Shown in pieces: positions 23,381 to 31,631 of a stretch of 64,000 nucleotides of DNA. Position 1 is the first letter of the stretch. Each line of letters begins with the position of its first letter. The notes under the pieces are model-generated. The model worked only from the letters and a program-made list of their open reading frames with translations. It did no database searches and had not been told where the DNA came from. Origin of the DNA: Halopenitus persicus (GTDB lineage: Archaea; Halobacteriota; Halobacteria; Halobacteriales; Haloferacaceae); assembly GCF_002355635.1 (NCBI RefSeq), contig NZ_AP017558.1, positions 2,108,001 to 2,172,000 on the forward strand. The letters run 5' to 3'. A program made the translations under genes and the position numbers.

Positions 23381-24304
23381 ATGGTAACGAAACAGGAAGT
23401 CATCGAACAGTACGAAATCGAAGCGCTTGCAGAATCGGACAACGTCGACCTTTCGGAGGACGAACTCGAGAACGGCTCGAAGGGACAGCTCATCAAACGC
23501 GCGGGGCAACTGCGCGACCGACGGAACGAGCTGAACCAGATGGCCTCCGAGCGTGCCTCGAAACGCGACGACCTCAACGCGAAGACACGCGAGAAGGTCG
23601 ACGAGGCCCAGGAACACCGCGAGAAGCGTGACGAGCTCAACGAGCAGGTCCAGGAGCACAAGGAGAGCCGCAACGAGCTCAACGCCGAGGCCAACGAGCT
23701 GTTCGACGAGGTCGAGGAGCTGAAGGAGGACCTCGAGCTCGACGAGGGCAAGTCCATCGAGGAGCTCGAGGAGGAGATCGAGGATCTCGAGTTCCGCCAG
23801 CAGACCGAGGTGCTCTCGGCCGAGGACGAACGCGAACTCATCGAGAAGATCGAGGACAAGCGCGAGCAGCTCGCCGAGAAGAAGGACAAGGTGCAGGACA
23901 CCGGCGAACTCGAGGACCTCATCGAGGAGGCGGAAGAGGTCCGTTCGGAGGCCTCCAAACACCACCAGAAGGTCACCGAGCTCGCGGACAAGGCCCAGGA
24001 GCACCACAACCAGATGATCGAGGCCTACCGCGAGGCCGACGACATCCGCGACGAGGCCGACGAGATGCACGAGCTCTTCGTGGAGGCCCAGGAGGCGGCC
24101 GACCGCCACCACGAGGACTTCGTCCGCGTCCAGAAGCGCCTGCGCGAGCTCGACAAGCAGGAGGAGGAGGAGCGCAAGGACGAGCGCGCCGAGAAGCGCG
24201 AGGAGGAGAAGGCCGAGGCCGAGGAGATCTACCAGAAGTTCAAGGAGGGCGAGACCCTCGACACCGAGGACCTGATGAAGCTCCAGAAGACGGGGCTGCT
24301 CTAG
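23381..24304 (+). CDS. Long coiled-coil protein (COG1340-like, haloarchaeal DUF7121-type)
   Basis: A 307-aa protein, almost entirely charged heptad-repeat coiled coil (residues 35 to about 285, for example RDRRNELNQMASERASKRDD and LEEEIEDLEFRQQTEVLSAE). It has a short N-terminal globular head (MVTKQEVIEQYEIEALAESDN) and a conserved tail (FKEGETLDTEDLMKLQKTGLL). No signal peptide or membrane segment is visible, so it is cytosolic. The sequence is strikingly similar to abundant haloarchaeal homologues, suggesting a structural or filament role (inference). The start is preceded by GATAAAAA without a clear Shine-Dalgarno. A TTTTT tract follows about 30 bp after the stop. Confidence 0.88.
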   Translation: MVTKQEVIEQYEIEALAESDNVDLSEDELENGSKGQLIKRAGQLRDRRNELNQMASERASKRDDLNAKTREKVDEAQEHREKRDELNEQVQEHKESRNELNAEANELFDEVEELKEDLELDEGKSIEELEEEIEDLEFRQQTEVLSAEDERELIEKIEDKREQLAEKKDKVQDTGELEDLIEEAEEVRSEASKHHQKVTELADKAQEHHNQMIEAYREADDIRDEADEMHELFVEAQEAADRHHEDFVRVQKRLRELDKQEEEERKDERAEKREEEKAEAEEIYQKFKEGETLDTEDLMKLQKTGLL

Positions 24305-24335
24305 ACCGGCGCCGGATCACGGTCGCTTGACGCGG

Positions 24336-24340
24336 TTTTT
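24336..24340 (+). terminator. Poly-T terminator candidate after the coiled-coil gene
   Basis: A TTTTT tract in GC-rich DNA 32 nt after the stop, the usual form of archaeal intrinsic termination. Confidence 0.3.
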
Positions 24341-24438
24341 CTCGATCCGTTCGGGTTTCGGGGTCACGTCACCAGTCTCTGACGTCCGATAGCGACGCCG
24401 TCAGGAGGTTTAACCCGACACGGCCCGACCCGTTCCGT

Positions 24439-25461
24439 ATGGAAATCCACAACGAGACGCTTCGAGGCACCCTGACCCTCGTCGCCGCGGTCCTCGCGGC
24501 CGCGGTCGGGGTCGCCGTCGGCTGGATCGCCTTCCTCGAGATCCCGACGACCGGGCCGGAGCTCGCGGGAGTTCTCCTGACGATCGTTCTCGCCGCCGCG
24601 GCGGGAAAGGTCGGCGTCTCGGCCGTCACGAACGCCCTCGCGGGGTACGACGTCGCCGAGGTGACCGTCGAGGGGCCGATCACTCGTGACGGCGGGCGTC
24701 CCTCGCCGGTCGCCGCGGCGGCCGGCGCGACCGCCGACGAGATCGTCGAGACGATCGACCGCGCCGACGACGACCCGGCGGTCGACGCGCTGTTGCTCAC
24801 GCTCGATACGCCGGGCGGCGAGGTGCTGCCGAGCGACGACATCCGGCGCGCGGCCGAGCGGTTCGACGGAGTCACGATCGCCCACGCGCGGGACGTCTGT
24901 GCCTCCGGCGGCTACTGGATCGCCGCCGGCTGCGAGGAGGTGTGGGCCCACGAGGCGAGCCTCGTCGGCTCGATCGGCGTTCGCGGCTCGCGGCCCAACG
25001 CGGCGGAACTGGCCGACAAGCTGGGGATCCGATACGAGGAGTTCGCGGCCGGCCGGTTCAAGGAGGCCGGCAACCCGCTCTCGGAGACCGACGACGCCGA
25101 GCGCGAGTACCTCCAGGGGATCGTCGACGACCTCTACGGGCAGTTCGTCGCGACGGTGAGCGAGGGCCGTGACCTCGATCCCGACGCCGTCCGCGAGACC
25201 GAGGCCCGCGTCTTCCTCGGTCCGGACGCCCGCGATCGGGGATTGGTGGACGACCTCGGCACGAGCGAGGACGTCGCGGACCGGCTCGCCGAGCGGCTCG
25301 ACCGCGATCGGGCGGTCGAGATTCGGGAGTTCGAACCCCGGCGGGGGCTCACCGACCGGATCGGAGTCGGCATCCGCTCGGTCGCGTACGCGTTCGGCTC
25401 CGGGATCGCCGGCGTGGTCGCCGACTCCGACTCCGCCGACCTCGACCTTCGGGCGCGGTGA
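24439..25461 (+). CDS. sppA: Signal peptide peptidase SppA-type serine protease (S49)
   Basis: A 340-aa membrane protease. Two N-terminal transmembrane helices (about 10-33 and 42-62) are followed by the S49 domain. Catalytic Ser156 is in DVCASGGYWIAAGC and the Lys general base, Lys208, is in AAGRFKEAGNPLS. The LTLDTPGGEVLPSDDIRRA and LVGSIGVRGSR blocks are also typical. It degrades signal-peptide remnants or membrane peptides. A TATA-like GGTTTAACCC (24408-24417) is 28 nt upstream. The C-terminal acidic tail is short. Confidence 0.92.
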   Translation: MEIHNETLRGTLTLVAAVLAAAVGVAVGWIAFLEIPTTGPELAGVLLTIVLAAAAGKVGVSAVTNALAGYDVAEVTVEGPITRDGGRPSPVAAAAGATADEIVETIDRADDDPAVDALLLTLDTPGGEVLPSDDIRRAAERFDGVTIAHARDVCASGGYWIAAGCEEVWAHEASLVGSIGVRGSRPNAAELADKLGIRYEEFAAGRFKEAGNPLSETDDAEREYLQGIVDDLYGQFVATVSEGRDLDPDAVRETEARVFLGPDARDRGLVDDLGTSEDVADRLAERLDRDRAVEIREFEPRRGLTDRIGVGIRSVAYAFGSGIAGVVADSDSADLDLRAR

Positions 25462-25577
25462 CCGTTCGGACGCGGTGGCCGTTCGGACGCGGTGGCCGCT
25501 TTGGCGCTGCCGGATCGTTCATCAGGTCCCGAGTGTGCGGTCACATCTCGGCGTGTGCGGTCGTCACCTCGAGTATG

Positions 25578-25588
25578 AGGGTTTTTAC
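25578..25588 (+). promoter_or_regulatory. TATA-like box of the DUF373 gene
   Basis: GGGTTTTTACC, centred about 29 nt before the GTG at 25612. The spacing favours that GTG over the in-frame GTG at 25603. Confidence 0.45.
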
Positions 25589-25611
25589 CGCACCCGCCCC
25601 TGGTGACGAAC

Positions 25612-26748
25612 GTGACGTCGTTGGTCTGTTGTGTGGACCGATCGGGTGAGGTGGCCCGGAAGACGACGGTTCCGATGCCGGTCTCCGGGTGGGAGGCCGT
25701 CCGCTCGTTGGTCACGGAGATCGGCCTCGCGGACCCCGAGGACGCGAGCGTCAACTGCATCCTTGAGGCGCTTCGCGTGGCCCGCGAGCTTCGGGACGGC
25801 CGCGAGGAGGCGGTCGTCGCCGTGGTCTCCGGGCGTACCGACTCCCGGGTCGGCGCGGACCGGTCCATCGCCGCCCAGATCGACGAGCTCGTCGAGCGCC
25901 ACGACCCCGAGTCGGCGATCGTCGTCGTCGACTCGGCCGAGGACGAGCGCGTCCTCCCCATCGTCGAATCGCGGCTTCCGGTCGACTCCGTCGACCGCGT
26001 GGTCGTCCGACAGGCCCACGACCTGGAATCGTCGTATTACCTCCTCAAACAGTTCCTCGCCGACGAGGAGCTCCGGTCGACGGTGCTGGTTCCGGTCGGC
26101 ATCGGGCTGCTCGTGGTCCCGTCGCTGCTGTTCTGGTTCTCCCCGGAGGTCGCCGTCGCCGGGCTCACCGGACTGCTCGGGACCGCGCTTCTTTATAAAG
26201 GGCTCGCGATCGACGAGTACCTCGCCGGCGTTCCCGACCGCGTCCGGGCGGCGCTGTACGCCGGTCAGGTGTCGATCGTGACCTACGTCGTCGCGGCCGG
26301 ACTCTCGCTCGTCGGGATCTTCCTCGGCGCGCTCTCGATCTCGGAGCTGCCCGGATCCCAACCGCTCGTGGTCGAGGCGATCCAGCTCGTATACGCCGCG
26401 GTTCCGTGGCTCGCGGGCGCGGCGCTCACCGCCGCGACCGGGCGGCTCCTCGACGAGCTCATCCGCGACGAGGGGATCCGGAGCCACTTTCTGAACCTTC
26501 CGTTCGTCGCGGTCGCGGTCGGACTCGTGGTTCGCGGATTCGCCGGCTACTTCCTCGAGCAGGAACGGCTGCTGTCGCCGCTGTCCGCCGGCGGGGTCGT
26601 CGTCTCGCCGACGCAGCGGCTGGCGCTGTTCATCGTCGGCGGGGTCGTCGTCTCGCTGCTCGGCGTCGCGGTCGCGGCGGACATGGGCGGCGACCGCCTC
26701 GAGGACGTTATCGACGCCGAGGAGGACGACCGCGGCCGCGAGACCTGA
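25612..26748 (+). CDS. DUF373 family membrane protein
   Basis: A 378-aa archaeal DUF373 protein. The soluble N-terminal domain (about 1-155) starts TSLVCCVDRSGEVARKTTVP, with NCILEALRVARELRDG and AIVVVDSAEDERVLPIVESR. The C-terminal half has about six to seven transmembrane helices (from VLVPVGIGLLVVPSLLFWF onward). Function is unknown. The initiator is GTG. The codon at 25612 places the start at the expected leaderless position and matches homologous starts. It ends 2 bp from the convergent PhzF gene. Confidence 0.87.
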   Translation: MTSLVCCVDRSGEVARKTTVPMPVSGWEAVRSLVTEIGLADPEDASVNCILEALRVARELRDGREEAVVAVVSGRTDSRVGADRSIAAQIDELVERHDPESAIVVVDSAEDERVLPIVESRLPVDSVDRVVVRQAHDLESSYYLLKQFLADEELRSTVLVPVGIGLLVVPSLLFWFSPEVAVAGLTGLLGTALLYKGLAIDEYLAGVPDRVRAALYAGQVSIVTYVVAAGLSLVGIFLGALSISELPGSQPLVVEAIQLVYAAVPWLAGAALTAATGRLLDELIRDEGIRSHFLNLPFVAVAVGLVVRGFAGYFLEQERLLSPLSAGGVVVSPTQRLALFIVGGVVVSLLGVAVAADMGGDRLEDVIDAEEDDRGRET

Positions 26749-26750
26749 TC

Positions 26751-27677
26751 TCACGCCTCGAGAATGTCGTCGTCGTCCGGCTCGGGAACCGCGATCTCGC
26801 CGTCGAGGGCCTGCGATGCATACCCCGCGACCGAGACGCTCGCGGCGGACGCGTCCGTCCTCGCGACGCGAACGCGGACGCGGCCGGGACGGTCCAGGAC
26901 GTGACCCTGTTCCACCACGATCTCCTCGGGAGGATCCCCGTCGAACGCCGCCTGCCGGTGGAGGTAGGCTCCACAGGCGCCGCTCGCGGTGCCGGTTACG
27001 GGGTCCTCGGGGATCCCGGCTCCGGGTGCCCACGCCCGGGCGTGAATCGTCGCGTCGGCCGCGACCGTATCGAAGGTGAACGCGAAGACGCCGGCGGCAT
27101 CGACCTCGTCGGTCAGCGTCTCGATCGCTTCCATCGACGGATCCGCCTCCAGGAGCCGTTCGAGGAAGTTCACCGGAACCATCAGGAACGGAAGCCCCGT
27201 CGAGGCGCGCGCGAGCGGCAGGTCGGCACCCACGTCCGCGAGCGCGGCCGGATCGATCCCGACCGCCTCGCCGACCCGGTCGTACGGGAGATCGACCGGC
27301 TCGACGGTCGGGGACGACTGCGTCATCCGGATGAGACCGTCCGCGGTCACCTCGATCGGCAACACCCCGACGTTCGTCTCCAGTTGGTGCGTTCCGGCCT
27401 CGATCGCGCCCGCGGCGAACAGGTGTGCGTGGCTCGCGACCGTCGCGTGTCCGCAGAGGTCGACCTCCTGCGTCGGCGTGAAATATCGAACCCGGCGGTC
27501 GGCCTCGGGCGCGGTTGGGTCGGAGAGGAACGCCGTCTCGCTGGCCCCCAGCTCGGCCGCGATCCGTTGGGCCTGATCGTCCGAAAGCCCCGTCGCGTCC
27601 GGCACCACGCCAGCGGCGTTGCCCGTGAACGGATCGGTCGTGAACGCGTCGACGAGGAGGGCGCGTCGCGTTTCCAT
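26751..27677 (-). CDS. PhzF family phenazine-biosynthesis-like isomerase/epimerase
   Basis: A 308-aa protein with the two-fold PhzF/diaminopimelate-epimerase fold. The N-terminal block ALLVDAFTTDPFTGNAAGVV and the catalytic Glu47 in GASETAFL are present. VDLCGHATVASHAHLF and PVTGTASGACGAYLHRQ complete the site. The archaeal function is unknown, and phenazine synthesis is not implied. A TATA-like GGTTTTCACC (27697-27706, minus) is about 25 nt before the ATG. It shares a 66-bp divergent promoter region with the phosphatase-like gene. Confidence 0.92.
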   Translation of the reverse strand: METRRALLVDAFTTDPFTGNAAGVVPDATGLSDDQAQRIAAELGASETAFLSDPTAPEADRRVRYFTPTQEVDLCGHATVASHAHLFAAGAIEAGTHQLETNVGVLPIEVTADGLIRMTQSSPTVEPVDLPYDRVGEAVGIDPAALADVGADLPLARASTGLPFLMVPVNFLERLLEADPSMEAIETLTDEVDAAGVFAFTFDTVAADATIHARAWAPGAGIPEDPVTGTASGACGAYLHRQAAFDGDPPEEIVVEQGHVLDRPGRVRVRVARTDASAASVSVAGYASQALDGEIAVPEPDDDDILEA

Positions 27678-27710
27678 ATGCCGTGGTGCCGCGGGGCGGT
27701 GAAAACCTCC

Positions 27711-27720
27711 ACGCTTTTTA
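27711..27720 (+). promoter_or_regulatory. TATA-like box of the alkaline-phosphatase-superfamily gene
   Basis: ACGCTTTTTA, centred about 28 nt before the ATG at 27744, which it supports over the ATG at 27735. Confidence 0.45.
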
Positions 27721-27743
27721 CCGCGCTACGTGGTATGGATCGT

Positions 27744-29093
27744 ATGGGGCTGATCGACCGGTTGCGCGGAACGGACGACCCTCGCGTGGTCTTCCTCGGG
27801 ATCGACGGCGTGCCGTATCGGCTCATCGCCTCGGAACCCGAGACGTTCCCGAACCTGACCGCGATGATCGAATCGGGATCCGCGGGGTCGATCGAGAGCA
27901 TCTACCCGCCCGAGACGACCGCCTGCTGGCCGGCGATAACCACCGGGTCGAACCCCGGAGAAACCGGCGTCTACGGCTACCAGGACCGGGAGATCGGCTC
28001 GTACGACACCTACGTGCCGATGGGACGTGACGTCCAGCACGAGCGGATCTGGGACCTGGTCACCGAGGCGGGTCGCGACGCGAGCGTCTTCAACGTTCCC
28101 GTGACGTTCCCGCCGCAACGGACGGTCCAGCGGATGGTGTCGGGCTTTCTCGCGCCCGACGTCGACGCGGCCGCGACGCCCGAGGAGCTGCGATCGTATC
28201 TGGACTCCATCGACTACCTGATCGACGTCAACGCCAAGCTGGGCCATCGAACGGACAAATCCGACTTCCTCGACCACGCCCGTCGAACGCTCGACCGCCG
28301 CCAGAAGGCGTTCCGCGAGTACGTCGAACGCGACGACTGGGACCTGTTCGTCGGCGTCTATCTCACTCCCGACCGGATCAACCATTTCCTGTTCGACCAG
28401 TACGTCTCCGGCGGGCCCGACCGCGAGGCGTTCCTCGCGTTCTACGAGCGGCTCGACGAGTGTATCGGCGAGATCCGTACCGCCCTCGACCGCGACACGA
28501 CCCTCGTCGTCGCCTCCGACCACGGGTTCGCGCCGATCGACCGGGTCGTCAACTGCAACGAGTGGCTCGAACGAAGCGACTGGCTCGTCTTTCGGGACCG
28601 AGACCACGACGCGCTCGCCGACATCGACGACGACGCCCGCGCCTACTCGCTCGGGCCGGGTCGGTTCTACCTGAACCTCGAGGGGCGCGAGCCCCGCGGA
28701 TCGGTTCCGCAAGCGGAGTACGAGGAGACGCGTGCGGAGTTGAAACGACAGCTCGAGGAGCTCGAGTCGCCGGCCGGCAAGCCCGTCGTTCGGCGGGTCG
28801 TCGAGACCGAGACCGCCTTCCGCGGCGACCACGACGAGATCGCCCCCGACCTGGTCGCCATCCCGCACGACGGCTTCGACCTCAAGGCCGACTTCCTCGG
28901 CCACGAGGCGGTCTTCGAGGACCCGGGGCCGCGGACCGGGATGCACAGCTTCGACGACGCCGCGCTGCTGATCGACGAGCCGGGCGTCACGATCGACGAC
29001 GCCGACATTCTCGACATCGCGCCGACGCTGCTCCAGCTGCTCGACGTGTCGTTCCAACGCACCGCCTTCGACGGCGCGAGCCTGGTGCAGTGA
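27744..29093 (+). CDS. Alkaline phosphatase superfamily (type I phosphodiesterase/nucleotide pyrophosphatase) protein
   Basis: A 449-aa soluble enzyme. The metal/nucleophile segments are VVFLGIDGVPYRLI (Asp), PPETTACWPAITTGSNPGETG (catalytic Thr region), VVASDHGFAPID (Asp-His), and GMHSFDD (His). The central region QKAFREYVERDDWDLFVGVYLTPDRINHFLFDQY is typical of archaeal members. No signal peptide is present, so it acts in the cytosol. The substrate is unknown (phosphodiester or nucleotide). The start MGLIDRLRG is favoured by the TATA spacing. An open upstream extension of more than 1 kb overlaps other genes and is not coding. Confidence 0.9.
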   Translation: MGLIDRLRGTDDPRVVFLGIDGVPYRLIASEPETFPNLTAMIESGSAGSIESIYPPETTACWPAITTGSNPGETGVYGYQDREIGSYDTYVPMGRDVQHERIWDLVTEAGRDASVFNVPVTFPPQRTVQRMVSGFLAPDVDAAATPEELRSYLDSIDYLIDVNAKLGHRTDKSDFLDHARRTLDRRQKAFREYVERDDWDLFVGVYLTPDRINHFLFDQYVSGGPDREAFLAFYERLDECIGEIRTALDRDTTLVVASDHGFAPIDRVVNCNEWLERSDWLVFRDRDHDALADIDDDARAYSLGPGRFYLNLEGREPRGSVPQAEYEETRAELKRQLEELESPAGKPVVRRVVETETAFRGDHDEIAPDLVAIPHDGFDLKADFLGHEAVFEDPGPRTGMHSFDDAALLIDEPGVTIDDADILDIAPTLLQLLDVSFQRTAFDGASLVQ

Positions 29094-29151
29094 CGCTCGG
29101 CGGAGTTGTGTGCCCCGCCGCAGCCACGTCGCCGCCGGTGGACCGCGGCCG

Positions 29152-29161
29152 ACCCTTTTAA
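29152..29161 (+). promoter_or_regulatory. TATA box of the 43-aa membrane peptide
   Basis: CCCTTTTAAG, centred 29 nt before the ATG at 29186. It is good evidence that the tiny frame is expressed. Confidence 0.5.
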
Positions 29162-29185
29162 GATAGCGGGGGTCGATCCGCCGGT

Positions 29186-29317
29186 ATGGACCTCGATACG
29201 CTGTCTCACCCCGGCTTCCGGACGCTCCTCGGCGTCGGACTCGGGTACGGAGCGCTGCTCGCGTTCATCCTCATCGCGCTGTTTCTCGTTCCGTACGCGC
29301 TCTTCGTCGGCCTCTGA
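29186..29317 (+). CDS. Small single-pass membrane protein (43 aa)
   Basis: A 43-aa frame. A short polar head (MDLDTLSHPGFRTLL) is followed by one hydrophobic helix (GYGALLAFILIALFLVPYAL, about 20-39) and a very short tail. It has its own TATA-like CCCTTTTAAG at leaderless distance and lies in the convergent space between the phosphatase-like gene and pan. It is too short for most gene finders. No family is recognised, and the function is unknown. Confidence 0.65.
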   Translation: MDLDTLSHPGFRTLLGVGLGYGALLAFILIALFLVPYALFVGL

Positions 29318-29412
29318 GGGCACACGCGGTTCAAAACGGAGCGAACGGAAAACCACATTCGCATCGGCGTGACCGTCGATGTGGGGATCGAGGACGACCG
29401 CGGAATCGCCCG

Positions 29413-30630
29413 CTATGCGAACGCGACCGAGTCGGCGATATCGGTCTCCTCGGTCTGCTGGAGCTTCTCGTGTGCGGCCTCGAAGTCGGCCATCGTCACC
29501 TCGGTCCGGTCGTCGCGGATCGCGAACATCCCGGCCTCGGTACAGATCGCCTTGATGTCGGCGCCGGAGGCGTCCGAGACCGTCTCGGCCAGCGCGTCGA
29601 AGTCGACGTCGTCGGCGACGTTCATCTTCCGAGTGTGGATGCGGAAGATGATCTCCCGGCCGGCGGCGTCGGGCTTGGGGACCTCGATGAGCCGGTCGAA
29701 CCGGCCCGGCCGGAGGATCGCCTCGTCGAGCATGTCGAACCGGTTGGTCGCGGCGATGATGCGGACCTCGCCACGCTCCTCGAAGCCGTCCATCTCGGAG
29801 AGCAGCTGCATCATCGTCCGCTGGACCTCGGCGTCGCCGGAGGTCTTCGAGTCCGTCCGCTTGGCGGCGATCGCGTCGATCTCGTCGATGAAGATCACCG
29901 CGGGCTCGTTCTCGCGGGCGACCTCGAAGAGGTCGCGAACGAGCTTGGCACCCTCGCCGATGAACTTGTGGACCAGCTCGGAGCCGGCCATCTTGATGAA
30001 GGAGGCGTCCGTCTGGTTGGCGACCGCCTTCGCGAGCATCGTCTTGCCGGTCCCCGGCGGGCCGTGCAGCAGAACGCCGCTCGGCGGCTGGATGCCGACG
30101 TCCGCGAACATATCGGGCTGCTTGAGGGGCATCTCGACCGTCTCGCGAACCTCCTGGAGCTGGTCGTCCAGGCCGCCGATGTCCTCGTAGGTCACGTCCG
30201 GCGAGTGGTCGACCTGCATCACGCGGGCGCGGACGTCGGTCTCCTTCTCGAGCCGCTTGACCACCGACAGGGAGTTGTTGACCGCCACCCGGTCGTCGGG
30301 GGCCAGATCCTCGCGCATCTCCGCGGTGACCTCGGTGAGCGCCTCCTGATTGTTGCCGTGCTGTTTGATCACCACGCCGTCGTCGGTGAGCTCCTGGACG
30401 GTGGCCACGAACAGCGGCGACTGCTTCAGCTTCTTGTTCTCGTGGGTGAGCCGCTCGAGCTTCTGTTGGTACTTGTTGTTCTCGGCGTTCGCGTCGAGGA
30501 GCCGGTCACGCATCTCCTCGTTCTGCGACTCGAGGATCTCGAGCCGCTCCTCGAGCACCTCGATCTTCTCCTGTTGCGACGTCGAATCCTCGTCGTAGGG
30601 CATCTCGACGTCGTCCACAGTGTCGGTCAT
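29413..30630 (-). CDS. pan: Proteasome-activating nucleotidase (PAN) AAA ATPase
   Basis: A 405-aa ring ATPase that unfolds proteins for the 20S proteasome. An N-terminal coiled coil (about 18-70) precedes the OB domain and the AAA module with Walker A GPPGTGKT (190-197), Walker B VIFIDEIDAIA (Asp249/Glu250) and AATNRFDMLDEAILRPGRFDR. The C-terminus is SVAFA. The usual HbYX gate-opening motif (hydrophobic-Tyr-any) has Phe in place of Tyr. Haloarchaea often have two PAN proteins, and which this is cannot be told here. A TATA-like CCTCTTAGTG (30655-30664, minus) lies about 29 nt upstream. Confidence 0.95.
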   Translation of the reverse strand: MTDTVDDVEMPYDEDSTSQQEKIEVLEERLEILESQNEEMRDRLLDANAENNKYQQKLERLTHENKKLKQSPLFVATVQELTDDGVVIKQHGNNQEALTEVTAEMREDLAPDDRVAVNNSLSVVKRLEKETDVRARVMQVDHSPDVTYEDIGGLDDQLQEVRETVEMPLKQPDMFADVGIQPPSGVLLHGPPGTGKTMLAKAVANQTDASFIKMAGSELVHKFIGEGAKLVRDLFEVARENEPAVIFIDEIDAIAAKRTDSKTSGDAEVQRTMMQLLSEMDGFEERGEVRIIAATNRFDMLDEAILRPGRFDRLIEVPKPDAAGREIIFRIHTRKMNVADDVDFDALAETVSDASGADIKAICTEAGMFAIRDDRTEVTMADFEAAHEKLQQTEETDIADSVAFA

Positions 30631-30826
30631 CGAACCGTGTTACGCCGGTCATCACTAAGAGGCTTCGGGTCAGCCACCTTTCGGAGACCCCGTCGTGATC
30701 GTCGCCGATCGACACCGACGTCGGGGTCCGTCACCGGGCGGAACGTCCGGGACGGGAACGCCGGATGTAAGCGTGATCGCCGCCCATCTCCGCCGCCGCG
30801 AGATTCCCAAGAGTAATATTCATCGA

Positions 30827-30845
30827 TAGTAAATATTATTTACTA
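30827..30845. promoter_or_regulatory. Perfect 8+8 inverted repeat over the HTH gene promoter
   Basis: TAGTAAAT-ATT-ATTTACTA is a perfect 19-bp palindromic element. Its centre lies about 31 nt before the ATG of the HTH gene, so it overlaps the expected TATA box (AAATATTATT). Such placement is what an autorepressor operator would show. Confidence 0.6.
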
Positions 30846-30867
30846 GCATCACTCACGTCCAACCACA

Positions 30868-31143
30868 ATGAGCGCACCAGAGGCCGTCCACGCCGACAAC
30901 GCCGATACCGACGACATCGCTGACCGCTGGGATCCCGTCCGCGATCTCCCCCCGAGCGCCAAGCTCGTCGCGAAAGTGCTCGATTACAACGACACGCTGA
31001 CACAGAGCCAGCTCGCCGAGGAGACGCTGCTCCCGCCGCGAACCGTTCGGTATGCCCTCTCCCGGCTCGAGGAGGAGGACGTCGTCGACTCCCGGTTCTC
31101 GTTCGCCGACGCCCGAAAGCGGCTCTACTCCCTGTCCCTGTAG
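30868..31143 (+). CDS. Small winged-helix transcriptional regulator (MarR/ArsR-like)
   Basis: A 91-aa protein. After an acidic head (residues 1-25) comes a single winged helix, PPSAKLVAKVLDYNDTLTQSQLAEETLLPPRTVRYALSRLEEEDVVDSRFSFADARKRLYSL. The helix-turn-helix is at about 44-66 and the wing follows. There is no effector domain. Many haloarchaeal genomes carry such single-domain regulators. The gene is transcribed from a promoter covered by a perfect inverted repeat, suggesting autoregulation. It precedes the hypothetical-mre11-rad50 genes on the same strand but is separated by its own spacer with another promoter. Confidence 0.85.
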   Translation: MSAPEAVHADNADTDDIADRWDPVRDLPPSAKLVAKVLDYNDTLTQSQLAEETLLPPRTVRYALSRLEEEDVVDSRFSFADARKRLYSLSL

Positions 31144-31202
31144 GTCGCCAGTTCCGCATTTCCCTCCCCCCCTTCCATACCCCCGAGCCGACCCCTTCCC
31201 AC

Positions 31203-31213
31203 GGCTTTTATAC
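31203..31213 (+). promoter_or_regulatory. TATA box of the hypothetical-mre11-rad50 operon
   Basis: GGCTTTTATAC, centred about 27 nt before the ATG at 31235. It would drive the three-gene unit. Confidence 0.55.
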
Positions 31214-31234
31214 GGAACCGACGCAGCAGTCCGT

Positions 31235-31615
31235 ATGACTGCCCCCGGAACCCGCCGCGTCAAGCGGACGCTCGAGCTGCTCGCCACTCGAACCGACACC
31301 GATCGACCGCCCTACCTCGCGGTCATCGACGAGGCGGACGCCGCCCGTCGGGACCTCGAGCGCGCCGCCGGCTTCCTCGAGTCCGTCGGTCTCGACCGGC
31401 TCGACGACGCCATCGAGGCGGCCGCCGCGGACGACGCGACCGATGCCGCCGACCGCGGGCGAGCCGCGCGATCGGCGTACCGGGACGTTCGCCGTGCCGC
31501 CGCCGGTGACACCGCTTCCGGCGATGCCGACGCCGATCGCCCTTCCGACCGGGACCACTTCCGCTCCGGCGGCGGAACGGCTAAAAGGCGGACGGCTCAA
31601 GGGTCGGAACAATGA
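31235..31615 (+). CDS. Hypothetical protein, first gene of the mre11-rad50 operon
   Basis: A 126-aa protein starting MTAPGTRRVKRTLELLATRTD, helical through about residue 75 (DEADAARRDLERAAGFLESVGLDRLDDAIEA) and ending in a Gly/Asp/Arg-rich tail. No domain is recognised. Its stop is 16 bp before the mre11 ATG, and a clear TATA element precedes it, so it is probably co-expressed with Mre11/Rad50. A role in double-strand-break processing is only guilt by association. Confidence 0.7.
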   Translation: MTAPGTRRVKRTLELLATRTDTDRPPYLAVIDEADAARRDLERAAGFLESVGLDRLDDAIEAAAADDATDAADRGRAARSAYRDVRRAAAGDTASGDADADRPSDRDHFRSGGGTAKRRTAQGSEQ

Positions 31616-31631
31616 CGCGGGTGACGCGGCT

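Noticed and set aside
26406-27743. Upstream extension of the phosphatase-like frame
   Set aside because: It overlaps DUF373 and PhzF genes in other frames. The TATA box and homologous starts point to 27744.
30640-30826. Small RNA gene between pan and the HTH regulator
   Set aside because: No conserved RNA structure could be recognised. Only promoter-like sequence at the right end is supportable.
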